The notes: generated by a model not told the origin, from the sequence alone. Shown: positions 8,014-18,838, counted from the stretch's first letter. The stretch is 64,000 nucleotides of DNA from Pontibacter ummariensis (GCF_900188175.1 NZ_FZOQ01000009.1:62001-126000); one strand, 5' to 3'. Numbers and translations are program-made.

Positions 8014-10923
8014 GTGCAGACTTTCCTGGAGCTAGCAGCGAAGTATATTTACGAGAAGTACAAAGAAAACATCAGCGACCTCTGCGTGGTGCTGCCCTCA
8101 CGGCGCGCCAGCTTTTTCTTTAAAACCGCCCTGGCACAGGCGGCCCCGGACCCTATCTGGTCTCCGGAAGTGTACGCCATGGAGGACTTTATCCGCAGCC
8201 TCTCCAAAACGGACGTGCTGGAGCCGATCAACCTGCAGCTGGAGTTGTTTGACCTGATGCAGGAACAGGACCCGAAACTGGACTTCGACAACTTCGTGAC
8301 TTGGGCCGGCACCTTACTCGAGGACTTCAGCCGCATCGATCAAAACCTGGTAGACACAGGCAAACTGTTCGAGTACCTGGGCGAGGCGAAGGCACTCGAG
8401 CGTTGGGACCCGAAGTTCCTGGGAAAAGAGCTTTCCCCTACCCTCTGGAAGTACTTCAGCCTTTGGGACAACATCGAGAAAACGTACCACAACCTGCAAA
8501 AGCGCCTGTTAGCGAACAAACAGGCCTATACGGGCATGGCTTTCCGCAAGGTGGCGCAGAACATCGAAAAGATCGCTAAAACAACGGAGTGCCACCAGTT
8601 TATCTTTATCGGGCTTAACAGCTTGACCCGCTCAGAGGAGAAGATCATTCGCACGCTGCTCAAGCACGATAAGGCGGAGGTGCTCTTCGACTCAGATGAT
8701 TTTTACATGGAGGCCGACACGCCAAACCGGGCTGGCACCTTCTTGCGCAAGTACAAGAGCAACTGGAATTTGCCGGAGTGGCGCTGGCAGCAGAACCTGC
8801 TGCTGACGGACGAGAAGGAGATAAACGTGATCGGTGTGGCTAATGCCAGTATGCAGGGCAAGCTGGCGGGGCAGCTGCTGCAGGAGATCCGCCAGCAGGA
8901 CAAGCACGCGCAAACCGCCATTGTGCTGCCCGACGAAACGCTGCTCCTGCCCGTGCTGCATTCCATCCCGGAAGAGATTCCCACCTATAACGTGACGATG
9001 GGCCTCAGCTTTCGGGGCACGCCGCTGTTCAACCTCATCGACCTGCTCTTTGAGGTGCACCTGACGGGGGTGACACAGCTGCAGACCTCCGGCTATAAAG
9101 TGTACCAGTACCACCACCTAAGCGTCACGAAGCTGCTCACGCACCCTTTCATCCGCCGGTATGAGCTGTACCTGAACGAGCAGCCGGAGCAGGCCAAGTA
9201 CCACGGTATAATCCAGCAGGTGCTGGACAAGATGGCGCAGGAGAACAAGGTGCTGATCACGGCCCAAGAACTGCTGGACCTGAGCCAGCACCACCCGCTT
9301 TTCGAGACGCTCTTCCGTACCTGGCGCGACTGCGACGACATTATCGTGGCCATGTACGAGCTGATTGAACTGCTGCGCCAGGTGTATACGCACGGCCGGA
9401 ACAACATCGAGACGGAGTACCTCTACATTTTCTACACACTGGTAAAGCGGCTGGATACGATCTTCGATTGCCGGGAACATAAGATTTCGGTGCGCAGCTT
9501 CCGCAAGTTTCTCTACGAGCTGATCTCGCAGACCCGCCTGCCGTTCAGCGGCGAACCGATTTCGGAGGTGCAGATCATGGGTATGCTGGAAACGCGTGCG
9601 CTGGATTTTGAAAACCTGATCATCCTGTCGGTAAATGAGAACGTGCTGCCGGCGCCCAAGCGACAGGAGTCGCTGATGCCGTACGATGTGCTGCGTGAGT
9701 TTGGCCTGCCGACCTATGCCGAGACGGAGGGTGCCATGGCCTACAACTTTTACCGCCTATTGCAGCGGGCCAAGCGCATAAACCTGCTCTACGTGCTGCC
9801 CTCCGATACCTATGGCTCCGGAGAAAAGAGCCGGTTTGTACTGCAGCTGCAGAACGACCTGGCGCTGCGAAATCCGAAAATCAAGTTCCGCGACCTGACA
9901 GCGGCGGTGGAGCAACAGGAGATGCGGGAGTATAACGAAGACATCCTGATACAGAAAACCCCTGAAACCATTACCCAGTTGCGGCAGGAGCTGGAGCGGG
10001 GGCTCTACCCTTCGCACCTGAACATGTACATCAACTGTTCGCTGCAGTACTACTTTACCCGCATCGCCAAAATGCAGGAGGTAGACGAGGTGGAAGAGCA
10101 ACTCGGCGCGGACCAGTTCGGCACGATAGTGCATCAGGTGCTGGAAGATTTCTTCCGCCCGTTTGAGCTGAGTGGCAAGCCGATCCAGCCAGACGATGTG
10201 GAGCAGATGCAAGAGGCACTGGCAGAGAAAGTAAAAAGGGAATTCAGCAAAGTAACACTAGGTGCCAAGCCAGAGCGGGGCATGAATTACCTGCTCTACA
10301 AAGTAGCGGTAGAGGTGCTGGAGAAATACCTGCAGAAGCTAAAGGCATCAGATGAGTTGCCGCTGTACGTGCTGCGCCTGGAAGAAACCCTCGCTACGAC
10401 ACTTTCTGTACAGGTGGGAGATGAAGTGGTGAACGTACGCATTGCCGGCAAAGCGGACCGCATCGACCTGACGGGCCATGAGCTGCGGGTAATTGACTAT
10501 AAAACAGGCAAAGTGGAGCAGCACCAGCTTACTGTGAAAGCGGAGGACCTGGAGCTGCACTTCCTCTCCGATCCCAAGTATGGCAAGGCCCGGCAGCTGT
10601 GGTTGTATGAGTATGTGCTGAAGCGCGTACTGGAGGAATCGCCGGAAACCATACTGCGGAATGCACAGCACGTGTCGCCCCTGCGCATAGAAGCTAAATC
10701 AGGTATTCTCTCTTTCCGCAACCTGGATGCCGGTGTGCTTTCCGCCGATTTCAGCGCTGTGGAAGCGAGGGGTGGCGAGACCCCCAAAGGGTTCATGAAT
10801 GCTTCGGAGGAGATACTGGCTGATTTTGTAAGAAGGGTACTGGACCCAGAGGAGCCGATTCATAAGACCCGAGACCTGGAGGTATGTCAGTGGTGCGCTT
10901 ATAAGGGCATCTGTGCCCGATAG
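8014..10923 (+). CDS. AddB-like PD-(D/E)XK nuclease with iron-sulfur cysteines
   Basis: This 969-residue protein begins with a helicase-like region that has no Walker A (VVLPSRRASFFFKTAL replaces it), as expected for an AddB-type pseudo-helicase. The C-terminal third is a RecB-family nuclease: FGTIVHQVLEDFF near 708, then IDYKTGK near 826-833. Four cysteines, C675 and C958/C961/C967 (C-x2-C-x5-C at the very end), reproduce the split iron-sulfur signature of AddB and Cas4 nucleases. The start is GTG at 8014. With the upstream AddA-like gene it should form a double-strand-break resection complex. It is shorter than Bacillus AddB (about 1166 residues). Confidence 0.85.
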   Translation: MQTFLELAAKYIYEKYKENISDLCVVLPSRRASFFFKTALAQAAPDPIWSPEVYAMEDFIRSLSKTDVLEPINLQLELFDLMQEQDPKLDFDNFVTWAGTLLEDFSRIDQNLVDTGKLFEYLGEAKALERWDPKFLGKELSPTLWKYFSLWDNIEKTYHNLQKRLLANKQAYTGMAFRKVAQNIEKIAKTTECHQFIFIGLNSLTRSEEKIIRTLLKHDKAEVLFDSDDFYMEADTPNRAGTFLRKYKSNWNLPEWRWQQNLLLTDEKEINVIGVANASMQGKLAGQLLQEIRQQDKHAQTAIVLPDETLLLPVLHSIPEEIPTYNVTMGLSFRGTPLFNLIDLLFEVHLTGVTQLQTSGYKVYQYHHLSVTKLLTHPFIRRYELYLNEQPEQAKYHGIIQQVLDKMAQENKVLITAQELLDLSQHHPLFETLFRTWRDCDDIIVAMYELIELLRQVYTHGRNNIETEYLYIFYTLVKRLDTIFDCREHKISVRSFRKFLYELISQTRLPFSGEPISEVQIMGMLETRALDFENLIILSVNENVLPAPKRQESLMPYDVLREFGLPTYAETEGAMAYNFYRLLQRAKRINLLYVLPSDTYGSGEKSRFVLQLQNDLALRNPKIKFRDLTAAVEQQEMREYNEDILIQKTPETITQLRQELERGLYPSHLNMYINCSLQYYFTRIAKMQEVDEVEEQLGADQFGTIVHQVLEDFFRPFELSGKPIQPDDVEQMQEALAEKVKREFSKVTLGAKPERGMNYLLYKVAVEVLEKYLQKLKASDELPLYVLRLEETLATTLSVQVGDEVVNVRIAGKADRIDLTGHELRVIDYKTGKVEQHQLTVKAEDLELHFLSDPKYGKARQLWLYEYVLKRVLEESPETILRNAQHVSPLRIEAKSGILSFRNLDAGVLSADFSAVEARGGETPKGFMNASEEILADFVRRVLDPEEPIHKTRDLEVCQWCAYKGICAR

Positions 10924-11031
10924 CTTATGCCTACAAAAGCCGCCTCACGCCTCTTCAGAAAGTTTTGTTTAAAAAAGTGTTTCCTGTCATCCTAATATGC
11001 TATATTGTTTATGCACTATACCTGATCTGAT

Positions 11032-11643
11032 ATGAGAACCTGCTTCATTTTGTGGCTGCTTTTTACTGTTTTGTTTAACGTTAAAGCACAAACAGGAACA
11101 CAACTTGAACCAGGCAGTATTCTATCAGACAGACCAAGCGCGTCTTTAACCTCAAAGTTTGATTCGCTGCTATTCAGCCAGCATAGGGATCTAACAGAAA
11201 CAGTGCAACTGCCAGCGTTGCCTGCAGTTGTAGGCCACACCCCGACGAATATGCTTATGCAGGGTGATCTTGTGGCGAAAGCAAATGCGTACAAAGATGA
11301 TACAACCATGTACGATCTAGGAAAGCAGAATGCCAAGCTCTATTTTCACAGGCCGGCTGTATTTAACGCCGCTGCTTTCGGGAGTATGTTAGGTATCATG
11401 ACGGCAGGGGTCACACTGGCACTTCCAGCTACCCTGGCGCTGGTGCCTCCTAAGATCAAAGAAAAAGATATCCCGGACAGGGCATTCCTGCAAAACGCTA
11501 GTTATATGGCTGGTTATACGGCTGGTGCAAAAAAGAAAAAGAGAATAACGGTGCTAAAAGGAACCGGTGTAGGCGTATTAGGCGCAGCGGCGCTGGTGGG
11601 GTCTCTGTACCTTCTGTTCAACGCGGTGGCAGAACCCATGTAA
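11032..11643 (+). CDS. Exported membrane protein of unknown function
   Basis: I do not recognise this 203-residue protein. It has a clear signal peptide (about 20 residues, ending FNVKAQ) and a polar middle. Two hydrophobic segments follow (about residues 115-140, FNAAAFGSMLGIMTAGVTLA, and about 176-197, VGVLGAAALVGSLYLLF), separated by a basic KKKKR loop. It is probably anchored in the inner membrane with its middle region in the periplasm. It stands alone. A TATATTGT box at 11001-11008 resembles a weak -7 element. Confidence 0.65.
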   Translation: MRTCFILWLLFTVLFNVKAQTGTQLEPGSILSDRPSASLTSKFDSLLFSQHRDLTETVQLPALPAVVGHTPTNMLMQGDLVAKANAYKDDTTMYDLGKQNAKLYFHRPAVFNAAAFGSMLGIMTAGVTLALPATLALVPPKIKEKDIPDRAFLQNASYMAGYTAGAKKKKRITVLKGTGVGVLGAAALVGSLYLLFNAVAEPM

Positions 11644-11877
11644 AGGCAAGCTTGCATTTCATTTAATTAAAGCGGGAAACAGCCCTTGCACCGCCAGCTT
11701 CTTCTAAGAGTATACTTAAACTTTCCCCTTTTATCTGTAAAGTGCGCTTTCAAAAGTAAAATTTTAAACTTGTTCTCAGGCTTTTAAAACCGGGAAATAA
11801 TATAAACTTTAATTTCCGGCTTTCTAACGCTATCTTTCTGCCGGAGGCATAAGGCTTACCTTACCACCCCTACCCCT

Positions 11878-12966
11878 GTGAATAGAGCAGCAGAAATCTT
11901 AGGTAAACTAGGTCTTACTTTACAAATCTTTAAAACTGCCCTGGCAGCTGCCCTTTCCTGGTTTATAGCGGCAAGCCTGCTACAGGCCGAGTATCCATAC
12001 TTTGCCGCGCTGGCTGCCATTTTAACAGTGCAGGTGACCGTGGCCGACTCTGTTGAAAAAGCCACACAACGCATTATCGGCATTGTGGGTGGGGTGATGA
12101 TCAGCATGCTGATGGGGCACTGGTTTCAGGTAGGGGCTATCTCGATTTTCTTTGTGATCTTAATCGGGATGGCGATATCCAAGGCCCTGCGGATGAACCC
12201 GCAGATCATCTCACAGGTGGCGATCAGTTCATTTTTGGTTCTGGCTTTTGGCAACACAGAGGAAGGCTATGCCTTTGCGCGGATACTGGAAACCGTCTTA
12301 GGATCCGGTATAGCTGTTCTGATCAACGCCTTGATAGTGCCTCAGAATGCAATACCAGACGTTGAGCGTAGCGTCCTCTCCTTTAGCAAACTCTCTGCGG
12401 ATACCCTGAAAAGCCTGAATGCCTTGCTGGACTATGATGGGAAAAGAAGAAAGACCGGCCGCTCCGAAGTTGACGCCTTGATCAAAGAAACAAATAGTTG
12501 CCATCAAACGCTGCGATTGGCAGAGCAAAGCTTAAAGTATAACCCCCTGCTGACGCACAAACGCACCCGGCTAAGCCGCCTGGCTATCAGCATCAGCAAA
12601 CTGGAGCATATCACGGTGCAGATCAGAGGGATTCGCAGAGGGTTAGCCGACCTACAGCAAGACGAGTCCTTTAAGCGGGAGTACACCAACATCTCTCAGT
12701 TAAAGCGTGCCATAGAGGCAACTGCCGAATGTATTACCGCTTTTGGCAGAACAGTCGTAGACTCCTCTGAAAGTAATCTGGCCATACTCGGTACAGCCAT
12801 ACAGGAGGCGCAGGCAGAGCAGGCAAGGGCATTAAAAGACCTGCAACAGCTCTCCAGGTTAGAGACCATACGGGACGTCGGAGGCATCCTGACAGACCTG
12901 AGCCGCATGGTGGCAGAAACAGAAAGGCAAAACCCGGGCAAAACAAGCCCTGCTCCTTTTAGCTAA
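11878..12966 (+). CDS. FUSC/aromatic acid exporter-family membrane protein
   Basis: The 362-residue protein has a hydrophobic N-terminal half with about five or six membrane segments, including the family signature around YFAALAAILTVQVTVADS and a segment near IIGIVGGVMISMLMG. A helical cytoplasmic half follows. This is the layout of ArAE/FUSC proteins (DUF939 subgroup), some of which export aromatic acids. The substrate here is unknown. The frame opens at a GTG at 11878 with the first membrane helix about 15 residues in, which suits the family. It is monocistronic and converges on an aldo/keto reductase gene. Confidence 0.8.
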   Translation: MNRAAEILGKLGLTLQIFKTALAAALSWFIAASLLQAEYPYFAALAAILTVQVTVADSVEKATQRIIGIVGGVMISMLMGHWFQVGAISIFFVILIGMAISKALRMNPQIISQVAISSFLVLAFGNTEEGYAFARILETVLGSGIAVLINALIVPQNAIPDVERSVLSFSKLSADTLKSLNALLDYDGKRRKTGRSEVDALIKETNSCHQTLRLAEQSLKYNPLLTHKRTRLSRLAISISKLEHITVQIRGIRRGLADLQQDESFKREYTNISQLKRAIEATAECITAFGRTVVDSSESNLAILGTAIQEAQAEQARALKDLQQLSRLETIRDVGGILTDLSRMVAETERQNPGKTSPAPFS

Positions 12967-13102
12967 GAGTTCAGGAGCTCCCCTTCCCTTTTCTCAGGCT
13001 GTTTTTTCTCGATGCGGAGAGTGCCGAAGAATGGTGACTGCCAGAGAAGGAAAATAAGCTGTTGCCTATCCACTGCCCGCCTGTCAATAAAAATGCTGCT
13101 TA

Positions 13103-13143
13103 AAAGTAATGCCAGATCAAATAGGTTGACCTGGCATTACTTT
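13103..13143. terminator. Bidirectional terminator between FUSC and aldo/keto reductase genes
   Basis: A 13-bp perfect inverted repeat (AAAGTAATGCCAG) surrounds a loop that itself contains TCAA/TTGA. It has A- and T-rich flanks and lies between convergent genes. Confidence 0.75.
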
Positions 13144-13186
13144 CAGGGGTTTCCTCCTACATGCCCAACTAATAAAAGGCTTCCGT

Positions 13187-14173
<987 letters not shown>

Positions 14174-14513
14174 ATCTAGATGATAAATGATAATAATATT
14201 TGGTTTAGCATCCCGACCTGGCCGTGGATGCCCCTATACCATATACAATGGATGAGAGGCCTCATGCTATGGCCACTTGTATCCTGTTGCGATAGCTGGC
14301 CCAGCAGAGGCGAAGAGGATAAAGGCTTGCCATACCTCTTCCTGTTCACCCAGGCGCTTGGCAGGAGTCATTCTATCCACAGATTTCGGTTCTTATCCGG
14401 AATAGCGCTTAGTAAAGGGGGGGCGCTGTAATAAGGGCTGTTTCTTTAAAAAGAAAAAAGCAGGTAATTCAATTACCTGCTTTTCGATGGGCATTGTATT
14501 GCCCTTTTTACGT
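14174..14513. other. 340-base gene-free stretch
   Basis: This interval separates the aldo/keto reductase start from the end of a small minus-strand gene. It contains the terminator at 14456-14484 and an AT-rich segment next to the reductase start that probably holds its promoter. No supported gene is seen. Confidence 0.5.
14456..14484 (-). terminator. Terminator of the 14514-14909 gene
   Basis: A 14-bp perfect stem (AAAAGCAGGTAATT) with a one-base loop, followed on the minus strand by a run of T residues. Confidence 0.85.
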
Positions 14514-14909
14514 TTAATGTGCCGGTAGCTTGGTGAAGTCAAACTCCAGCAAGTTCTGGATGGCCGATCGATGGGCATCCGAAGACATGCGCTGGGCATC
14601 CTTATCCACCATCTCATCCGTACCAATCAACAGCTGCCGCTTGATGTTGTCCGGGTCCGCCTCTCTGGAGAAATACAGGGCAACGTACTCTGCCTTGCCA
14701 AAGTACTCGTCACGCCCCTTGCCCATTTCCATTAAAAAGGTATCCAGCTTTTCGACCACAGCGGGTTCCGGTGGGCCAGCAAATCCTATGTACTTAAAGC
14801 CGCCATCCTCTACTACTTTGTGGCGGGGATATTCTTTTAGCACGCCTTCTTCGAAGCGTTGTTTATCCTTTTCGTCTTCTAAATAATATAATACAACGTA
14901 GTTATTCAT
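14514..14909 (-). CDS. Unrecognised 131-residue cytoplasmic protein
   Basis: No family could be named. The protein is acidic and soluble. Its N-terminus is beta-like (NNYVVLYYLED), the middle is mixed (KYIGFAGPPEPAVVEKL, then AEYVALYFSREAD) and the C-terminus is helical. The alternating pattern suggests a small alpha/beta fold, possibly ferredoxin-like, but that is only an impression. It has its own strong terminator and ATG start, so it is probably real and monocistronic. Confidence 0.65.
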   Translation of the reverse strand: MNNYVVLYYLEDEKDKQRFEEGVLKEYPRHKVVEDGGFKYIGFAGPPEPAVVEKLDTFLMEMGKGRDEYFGKAEYVALYFSREADPDNIKRQLLIGTDEMVDKDAQRMSSDAHRSAIQNLLEFDFTKLPAH

Positions 14910-15185
14910 AAGCTCGTGTTTTTTTGTTTGTGTTCTTAGCTTACTAAGTGGTACGTGCTGTCAGGCCAATTGTTAACGTATAGCGGCTGTCGCAGCACCT
15001 GTTAGTTCTTGCGGCAAGCTCCTACGCCAGGGGTAGGTGCATATAACACCCCGCCTTCTGCATGCGTTATATAGTAGAATAGCAGTATAACAAAGTGGGG
15101 ATAAACAGGCCCTTCTCTCTTTCCTCCTTTGTTATTTTTAAGTAATATCGCCGAGAGTATATCGTGTGACGAAAATCCTGAAGCT

Positions 15186-16223
15186 GTGCGAACGAATATA
15201 TTTCTTCTTTTCTTTCTTTTGTCTGCGCTGCAGGCCTTTGGCCAACTTTCTTACCCTAAAGCTGTTGCAAAGGCCGGCGATGGCATTTACACCCTTTTAC
15301 GGCGCCATGGCCTGAGCCCCTCGGAGCACCTGAGCGCTTTCCTGGAGCTAAACAAAGACAAGATCGGGAGCGACCAGATCCTGTTAGCCGGAAAAACTTA
15401 CTTGCTGCCGCTTAAGAGCGCTAAGGAGCCCGATAACAGCACAACCAGGGAAACAAGCAAAACAGCAACCAACGCAAACAGCAGTGTCTTGCACATTCCG
15501 CTTTTCGGGGATAAGTACAGCCGCGTGGAAATCAAAGACCGGCAACTGCAAGGAGCTGTTTATTACCTCACCTCGGGCCACGGGGGCTATGACCCTGGGG
15601 CTGTGGGCAAGTACGGCCCTTACTCCCTGGCCGAGGACGAGTACGCCTACGACGTGACCAACCGTTTGGCCCGGAACCTGATGGAGCATGGGGCTACTGT
15701 ATACATGATCGTGCAGGACCCGGATGATGGTATCCGCGATGAAAATATCCTGAAGCTGGACAGGGACGAGATAAATTACCCGGACCAGAAAATATCCCGC
15801 AGCCAGGTGGAGCGGTTGCGGCAGCGCACCAGAGCCATCAACAGCCTGTACAGCAAGCACAAAGGGGCCTATCAGCGCATGCTGGCCATCCATGTGGATA
15901 GCCGCAGTAAAGGCCAGAACATCGACGTGTTCTTTTATCATCATGAAAACAGCCCGGATGGCCAAAAGCTGGCAGATACCATACACCAGACCTTTACCTC
16001 AAACTACAAACGCTACCAGCCTTACCGGGAGTACTTCGGCAGCGTGTCGCACCGCAGCAGCCTGTACGTAGTAAAATACACCTCGCCCCCTACCGTCTTT
16101 ATTGAACTGGGGAACATCCGGAACGATCAGGACCAGCGGCGCTTTGTGATCCCGAACAACCGGCAGGCCCTGGCCAACTGGATCACAGAAGGCATTCTTA
16201 AGGATTACCAATCCCAGAAATAG
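15186..16223 (+). CDS. Exported N-acetylmuramoyl-L-alanine amidase with LysM-like N-terminus
   Basis: Starting at the GTG at 15186 gives 345 residues with a clean signal peptide (MRTNIFLLFFLLSALQAFG). The frame stays open upstream to a TTG at 15129, but that start would bury the signal. A LysM-like segment (GDGIYTLLRRHGL, ending LLAGKTYLLPL) is followed by an Amidase_3 domain. Its zinc ligands fit SGHGGYDPG, the Glu in AEDEYAYD and AIHVDS, with the catalytic Glu in VFIELGNIRNDQD. The family cleaves the amide bond between muramic acid and the stem peptide during cell separation and remodelling. The protein is probably periplasmic. The motifs are slightly divergent from AmiC. Confidence 0.82.
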   Translation: MRTNIFLLFFLLSALQAFGQLSYPKAVAKAGDGIYTLLRRHGLSPSEHLSAFLELNKDKIGSDQILLAGKTYLLPLKSAKEPDNSTTRETSKTATNANSSVLHIPLFGDKYSRVEIKDRQLQGAVYYLTSGHGGYDPGAVGKYGPYSLAEDEYAYDVTNRLARNLMEHGATVYMIVQDPDDGIRDENILKLDRDEINYPDQKISRSQVERLRQRTRAINSLYSKHKGAYQRMLAIHVDSRSKGQNIDVFFYHHENSPDGQKLADTIHQTFTSNYKRYQPYREYFGSVSHRSSLYVVKYTSPPTVFIELGNIRNDQDQRRFVIPNNRQALANWITEGILKDYQSQK

Positions 16224-16254
16224 CCTTTCATTTAAGCCTACAAAGGGAAAGGGT

Positions 16255-17085
16255 TTAGCCGAAGGCCACATCCAGCACCATCATGACTACGAAGCCCCCG
16301 ATCAGCCCGAGCACGGCTACGTCGGTGTTTTTATCGCGCTGTGTCTCCGGAATCACCTCCTCCACGACCACATAAATCATAGCGCCAGCCGCAAATGCCA
16401 ACGCGTAGGGCAGTATTGGATTAATATAGAGTACTGCTGAAGCCCCGAGCACCCCTGCCATGGGCTCCACAATGGCCGAGAGTTGCCCGTACCAGAAGCA
16501 CTTCAGGCGGCTCACCCCGTGGCGGCGTAGCGGCACGGCTACCGAAAAGCCCTCTGGGAAGTTCTGCAGCCCGATGCCGATGGCCAGTGTAATGGCTGAG
16601 GCAATGGTCACGCCGTCAGTGCCGTTCGCTGCGGCCCCGAAAAGCACGCCTACCGCCAGCCCCTCCGGAATATTGTGCAGGGTAATCGCCAGGATGAGCA
16701 AAGTGGTCTGGTGCCATCTTGTCTTCATTCCTTCCGACTCGTGCGCCATAAAGTTAATGTGCAGGTGAGGGGCCACCTTATCCAGACCGAAGATGAACAT
16801 GGCACCTAACACAAAGCCCGCTGCCGCAGGAAGCCAGCTCATATCAGGATACTCCTTTTCTGCCAGTTCTATCGAGGGGTTAAGCAACGACCAGAAACTA
16901 GCGGCCAGCATAACTCCTCCCGTAAAGCCCAGCATCACGTCCTGCCAGGCTCGGTTCAGGTTTCTGAAAAAGAAGATCATGCCAGCCCCAGCTGCCGTTA
17001 AGAGCCAGGTAAAAACAGTGGCAAGTAAGGCGGCATACACCGGCCCCACCTCGCTTAGATAACGTTCTATGCTTTCCATGTACAT
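16255..17085 (-). CDS. ZIP-family divalent metal transporter
   Basis: The 276-residue integral membrane protein has about eight predicted helices. It carries the two signature metal-binding helices of ZIP transporters, LHNIPEGLAVGV and LQNFPEGFSVAVPLRR, and a histidine-containing loop (HLHINFMAHES) between helices III and IV. Such proteins import zinc and related ions, as in E. coli ZupT and the GufA group. Two in-frame ATGs lie close together (17085 and 17079). It converges with the amidase gene with 31 bases between stops. Confidence 0.88.
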   Translation of the reverse strand: MYMESIERYLSEVGPVYAALLATVFTWLLTAAGAGMIFFFRNLNRAWQDVMLGFTGGVMLAASFWSLLNPSIELAEKEYPDMSWLPAAAGFVLGAMFIFGLDKVAPHLHINFMAHESEGMKTRWHQTTLLILAITLHNIPEGLAVGVLFGAAANGTDGVTIASAITLAIGIGLQNFPEGFSVAVPLRRHGVSRLKCFWYGQLSAIVEPMAGVLGASAVLYINPILPYALAFAAGAMIYVVVEEVIPETQRDKNTDVAVLGLIGGFVVMMVLDVAFG

Positions 17086-17452
17086 GAGATTCCTAGTCCT
17101 GCTAAAGCTGTATGGCAGGCACGCAGCTATGGAGATTCTGACGCTTGTGCCAGGTTCTCTCCCTTTCTCTCCCCTTTAGGTGTTCAACACTTACCGACAA
17201 GGTTCCTGGCGCTACTCCACGGCCTGCATACGCATGCCGTTAGCAAAGAGATTAAGAAGCCCCTTTTGTATATAGTTTCACTTAAGCCCACTGGTCCCGT
17301 GCGTAAGTTCGCCGAAGGGCTTAGCAAGTCCGCCGGGTTTTCCTGCTACAGCATTAAAAACAGCCGAGCCCCTTACCATATATGCCTGGCTTACGTATTT
17401 ACTCTCCACAAGGCACCGCATAAAAGAGTGCAATTTTTAACAGGCTATACCT
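17086..17452. other. 367-base divergent intergenic region
   Basis: This region lies between the divergent ZIP transporter and beta-CASP nuclease genes. No convincing gene, hairpin or consensus promoter box was found; promoters for both genes must lie here. Confidence 0.45.
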
Positions 17453-18838
17453 ATGGAGAAAGAATCCTCGATTCAGTTGCAGTTTATTGGAGCAGCTGGG
17501 ACAGTGACAGGCTCAAGAACCCTCTTACAAACTGAAAACTATAAAATTTTGATAGACTGCGGCCTGTTTCAGGGTAAGAAGTCAGAGCGCAAGTTAAACA
17601 AGGCAAAGCGGCTCCCATTCAAGCCCTCTGAACTGGATGCCATTATCCTCACCCATGGCCACCTGGACCACAGCGGTTACCTGCCCGCCCTCGTAAAAAA
17701 AGGCTTTACGGGTCCAATTTACGCCACCGCCCCGACCAAGGACATCACGGAGATCATTTTGCACGACAGTGCCAAGATACAGGAGGAAGACGCCCATGAG
17801 GCAAACAAGCGGCGCAAGAAAAACAAGAAACCCAGGAAACCGCTGTATAAGCAAAAGCATGTGCACCGCACCATGCAACTCTTTAAGACATTTGGCGACA
17901 ACCAGTGGGAAAGCCTGAATGAAGAAAGTAAGTTTTGCTTCCAGACCAGCGGCCATATCTTAGGGTCTGCCTCGGTAGAACTGGAGTGTAAAGGCCGCCG
18001 GTTTGTCTTTTCCGGCGACCTGGGCCAGCAGGCCCCTCTTATCCTTGCCCCTCCCACCCGCATGGAGGAGGCAGATTACATCATCATGGAGTCCACCTAC
18101 GGAGACAAGCTACACAATAGCGGCCTTTCTCCTTTCCAGGCACTACAGGAAGTAGTGAACGCTACTTTCGAGAAAGGAGGCGTGCTGGTGATCCCAAGCT
18201 TTGCCGTAGAGCGCGCCCAGGAAATTATCCTCATCTTAAACACCCTGATGGAGGAAAAGAGCATCCCCCACCTCCCTATTTTCCTCGACTCCCCGATGGG
18301 CATAGACGTGACAAAGCTTTTTCAGGAGCACCGCAAATGGCACACCCTCACAGACAATGAGTGCGAGGCCCTCACGAAGAATGTGCACATCGTCAGCAGT
18401 TTTGAAGAGACCCTGAACGTGCTGCATGAGGACGGCCCGAAGCAGAAGATTATCATTGCCGGCAGTGGTATGGTAACAGGAGGCCGTGTGCTATACTACC
18501 TGAAGCAACTGCTGAGCGACAAAAAGAACACTGTTCTGCTGGTAGGCCACCAGGGAACTGGCACCAGGGGCAGAAAACTACTCAGCGGAGCCTCCCACGT
18601 AAAAATAGACGGGAAGCATTTTGAGGTTGGGGCCGAGATACACCAGATCGGCTCCCTGTCTGCCCACGCAGACCAGGAGGACCTCCTGTGGTGGCTTGCC
18701 CAGTTTAAGAAAGCCCCAAAGCAACTGTTCCTGAACCATGGCGAGGAGGAGCCTGCAACGGCCCTGAAGCAAAAAATTGAGGAAACGTATAAATGGCCTG
18801 TCACCATTGCCAAAATGGACAAGGTTTACCACCTATAG
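17453..18838 (+). CDS. MBL-fold beta-CASP ribonuclease (CPSF73-like)
   Basis: The 461-residue protein has the metallo-beta-lactamase motif THGHLDHSG at 67-75 and later metal ligands in TSGHILGSAS and VFSGDLG. It also has a full beta-CASP region: ESTYGD, VIPSFAVERAQE, FLDSPMG, an IIAGSGMVTGGR motif, SLSAHADQEDL and LNHGEEE. The last part is the RNA-specificity (RMMBL) segment. Relatives of this COG1236 type are zinc-dependent RNA endo- or exonucleases; bacterial ones are poorly characterised. A role in RNA processing or decay is likely but not proven. It is monocistronic. Confidence 0.9.
   Translation: MEKESSIQLQFIGAAGTVTGSRTLLQTENYKILIDCGLFQGKKSERKLNKAKRLPFKPSELDAIILTHGHLDHSGYLPALVKKGFTGPIYATAPTKDITEIILHDSAKIQEEDAHEANKRRKKNKKPRKPLYKQKHVHRTMQLFKTFGDNQWESLNEESKFCFQTSGHILGSASVELECKGRRFVFSGDLGQQAPLILAPPTRMEEADYIIMESTYGDKLHNSGLSPFQALQEVVNATFEKGGVLVIPSFAVERAQEIILILNTLMEEKSIPHLPIFLDSPMGIDVTKLFQEHRKWHTLTDNECEALTKNVHIVSSFEETLNVLHEDGPKQKIIIAGSGMVTGGRVLYYLKQLLSDKKNTVLLVGHQGTGTRGRKLLSGASHVKIDGKHFEVGAEIHQIGSLSAHADQEDLLWWLAQFKKAPKQLFLNHGEEEPATALKQKIEETYKWPVTIAKMDKVYHL

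Noticed and set aside
4089..10923. A phage-defence island centred on the helicase-nuclease pair
   Set aside because: The two large proteins fit AddAB-like recombination functions, and no defence-specific domain or mobile element lies near them.
14180..14431. An 83-codon open frame in the gap before the 14514 gene
   Set aside because: No signal peptide or family feature, and it overlaps the presumed promoter region of the aldo/keto reductase.
17266..17535. An 89-codon open frame before the beta-CASP gene
   Set aside because: It overlaps the start of the clear beta-CASP gene in another frame and shows no protein-like pattern.
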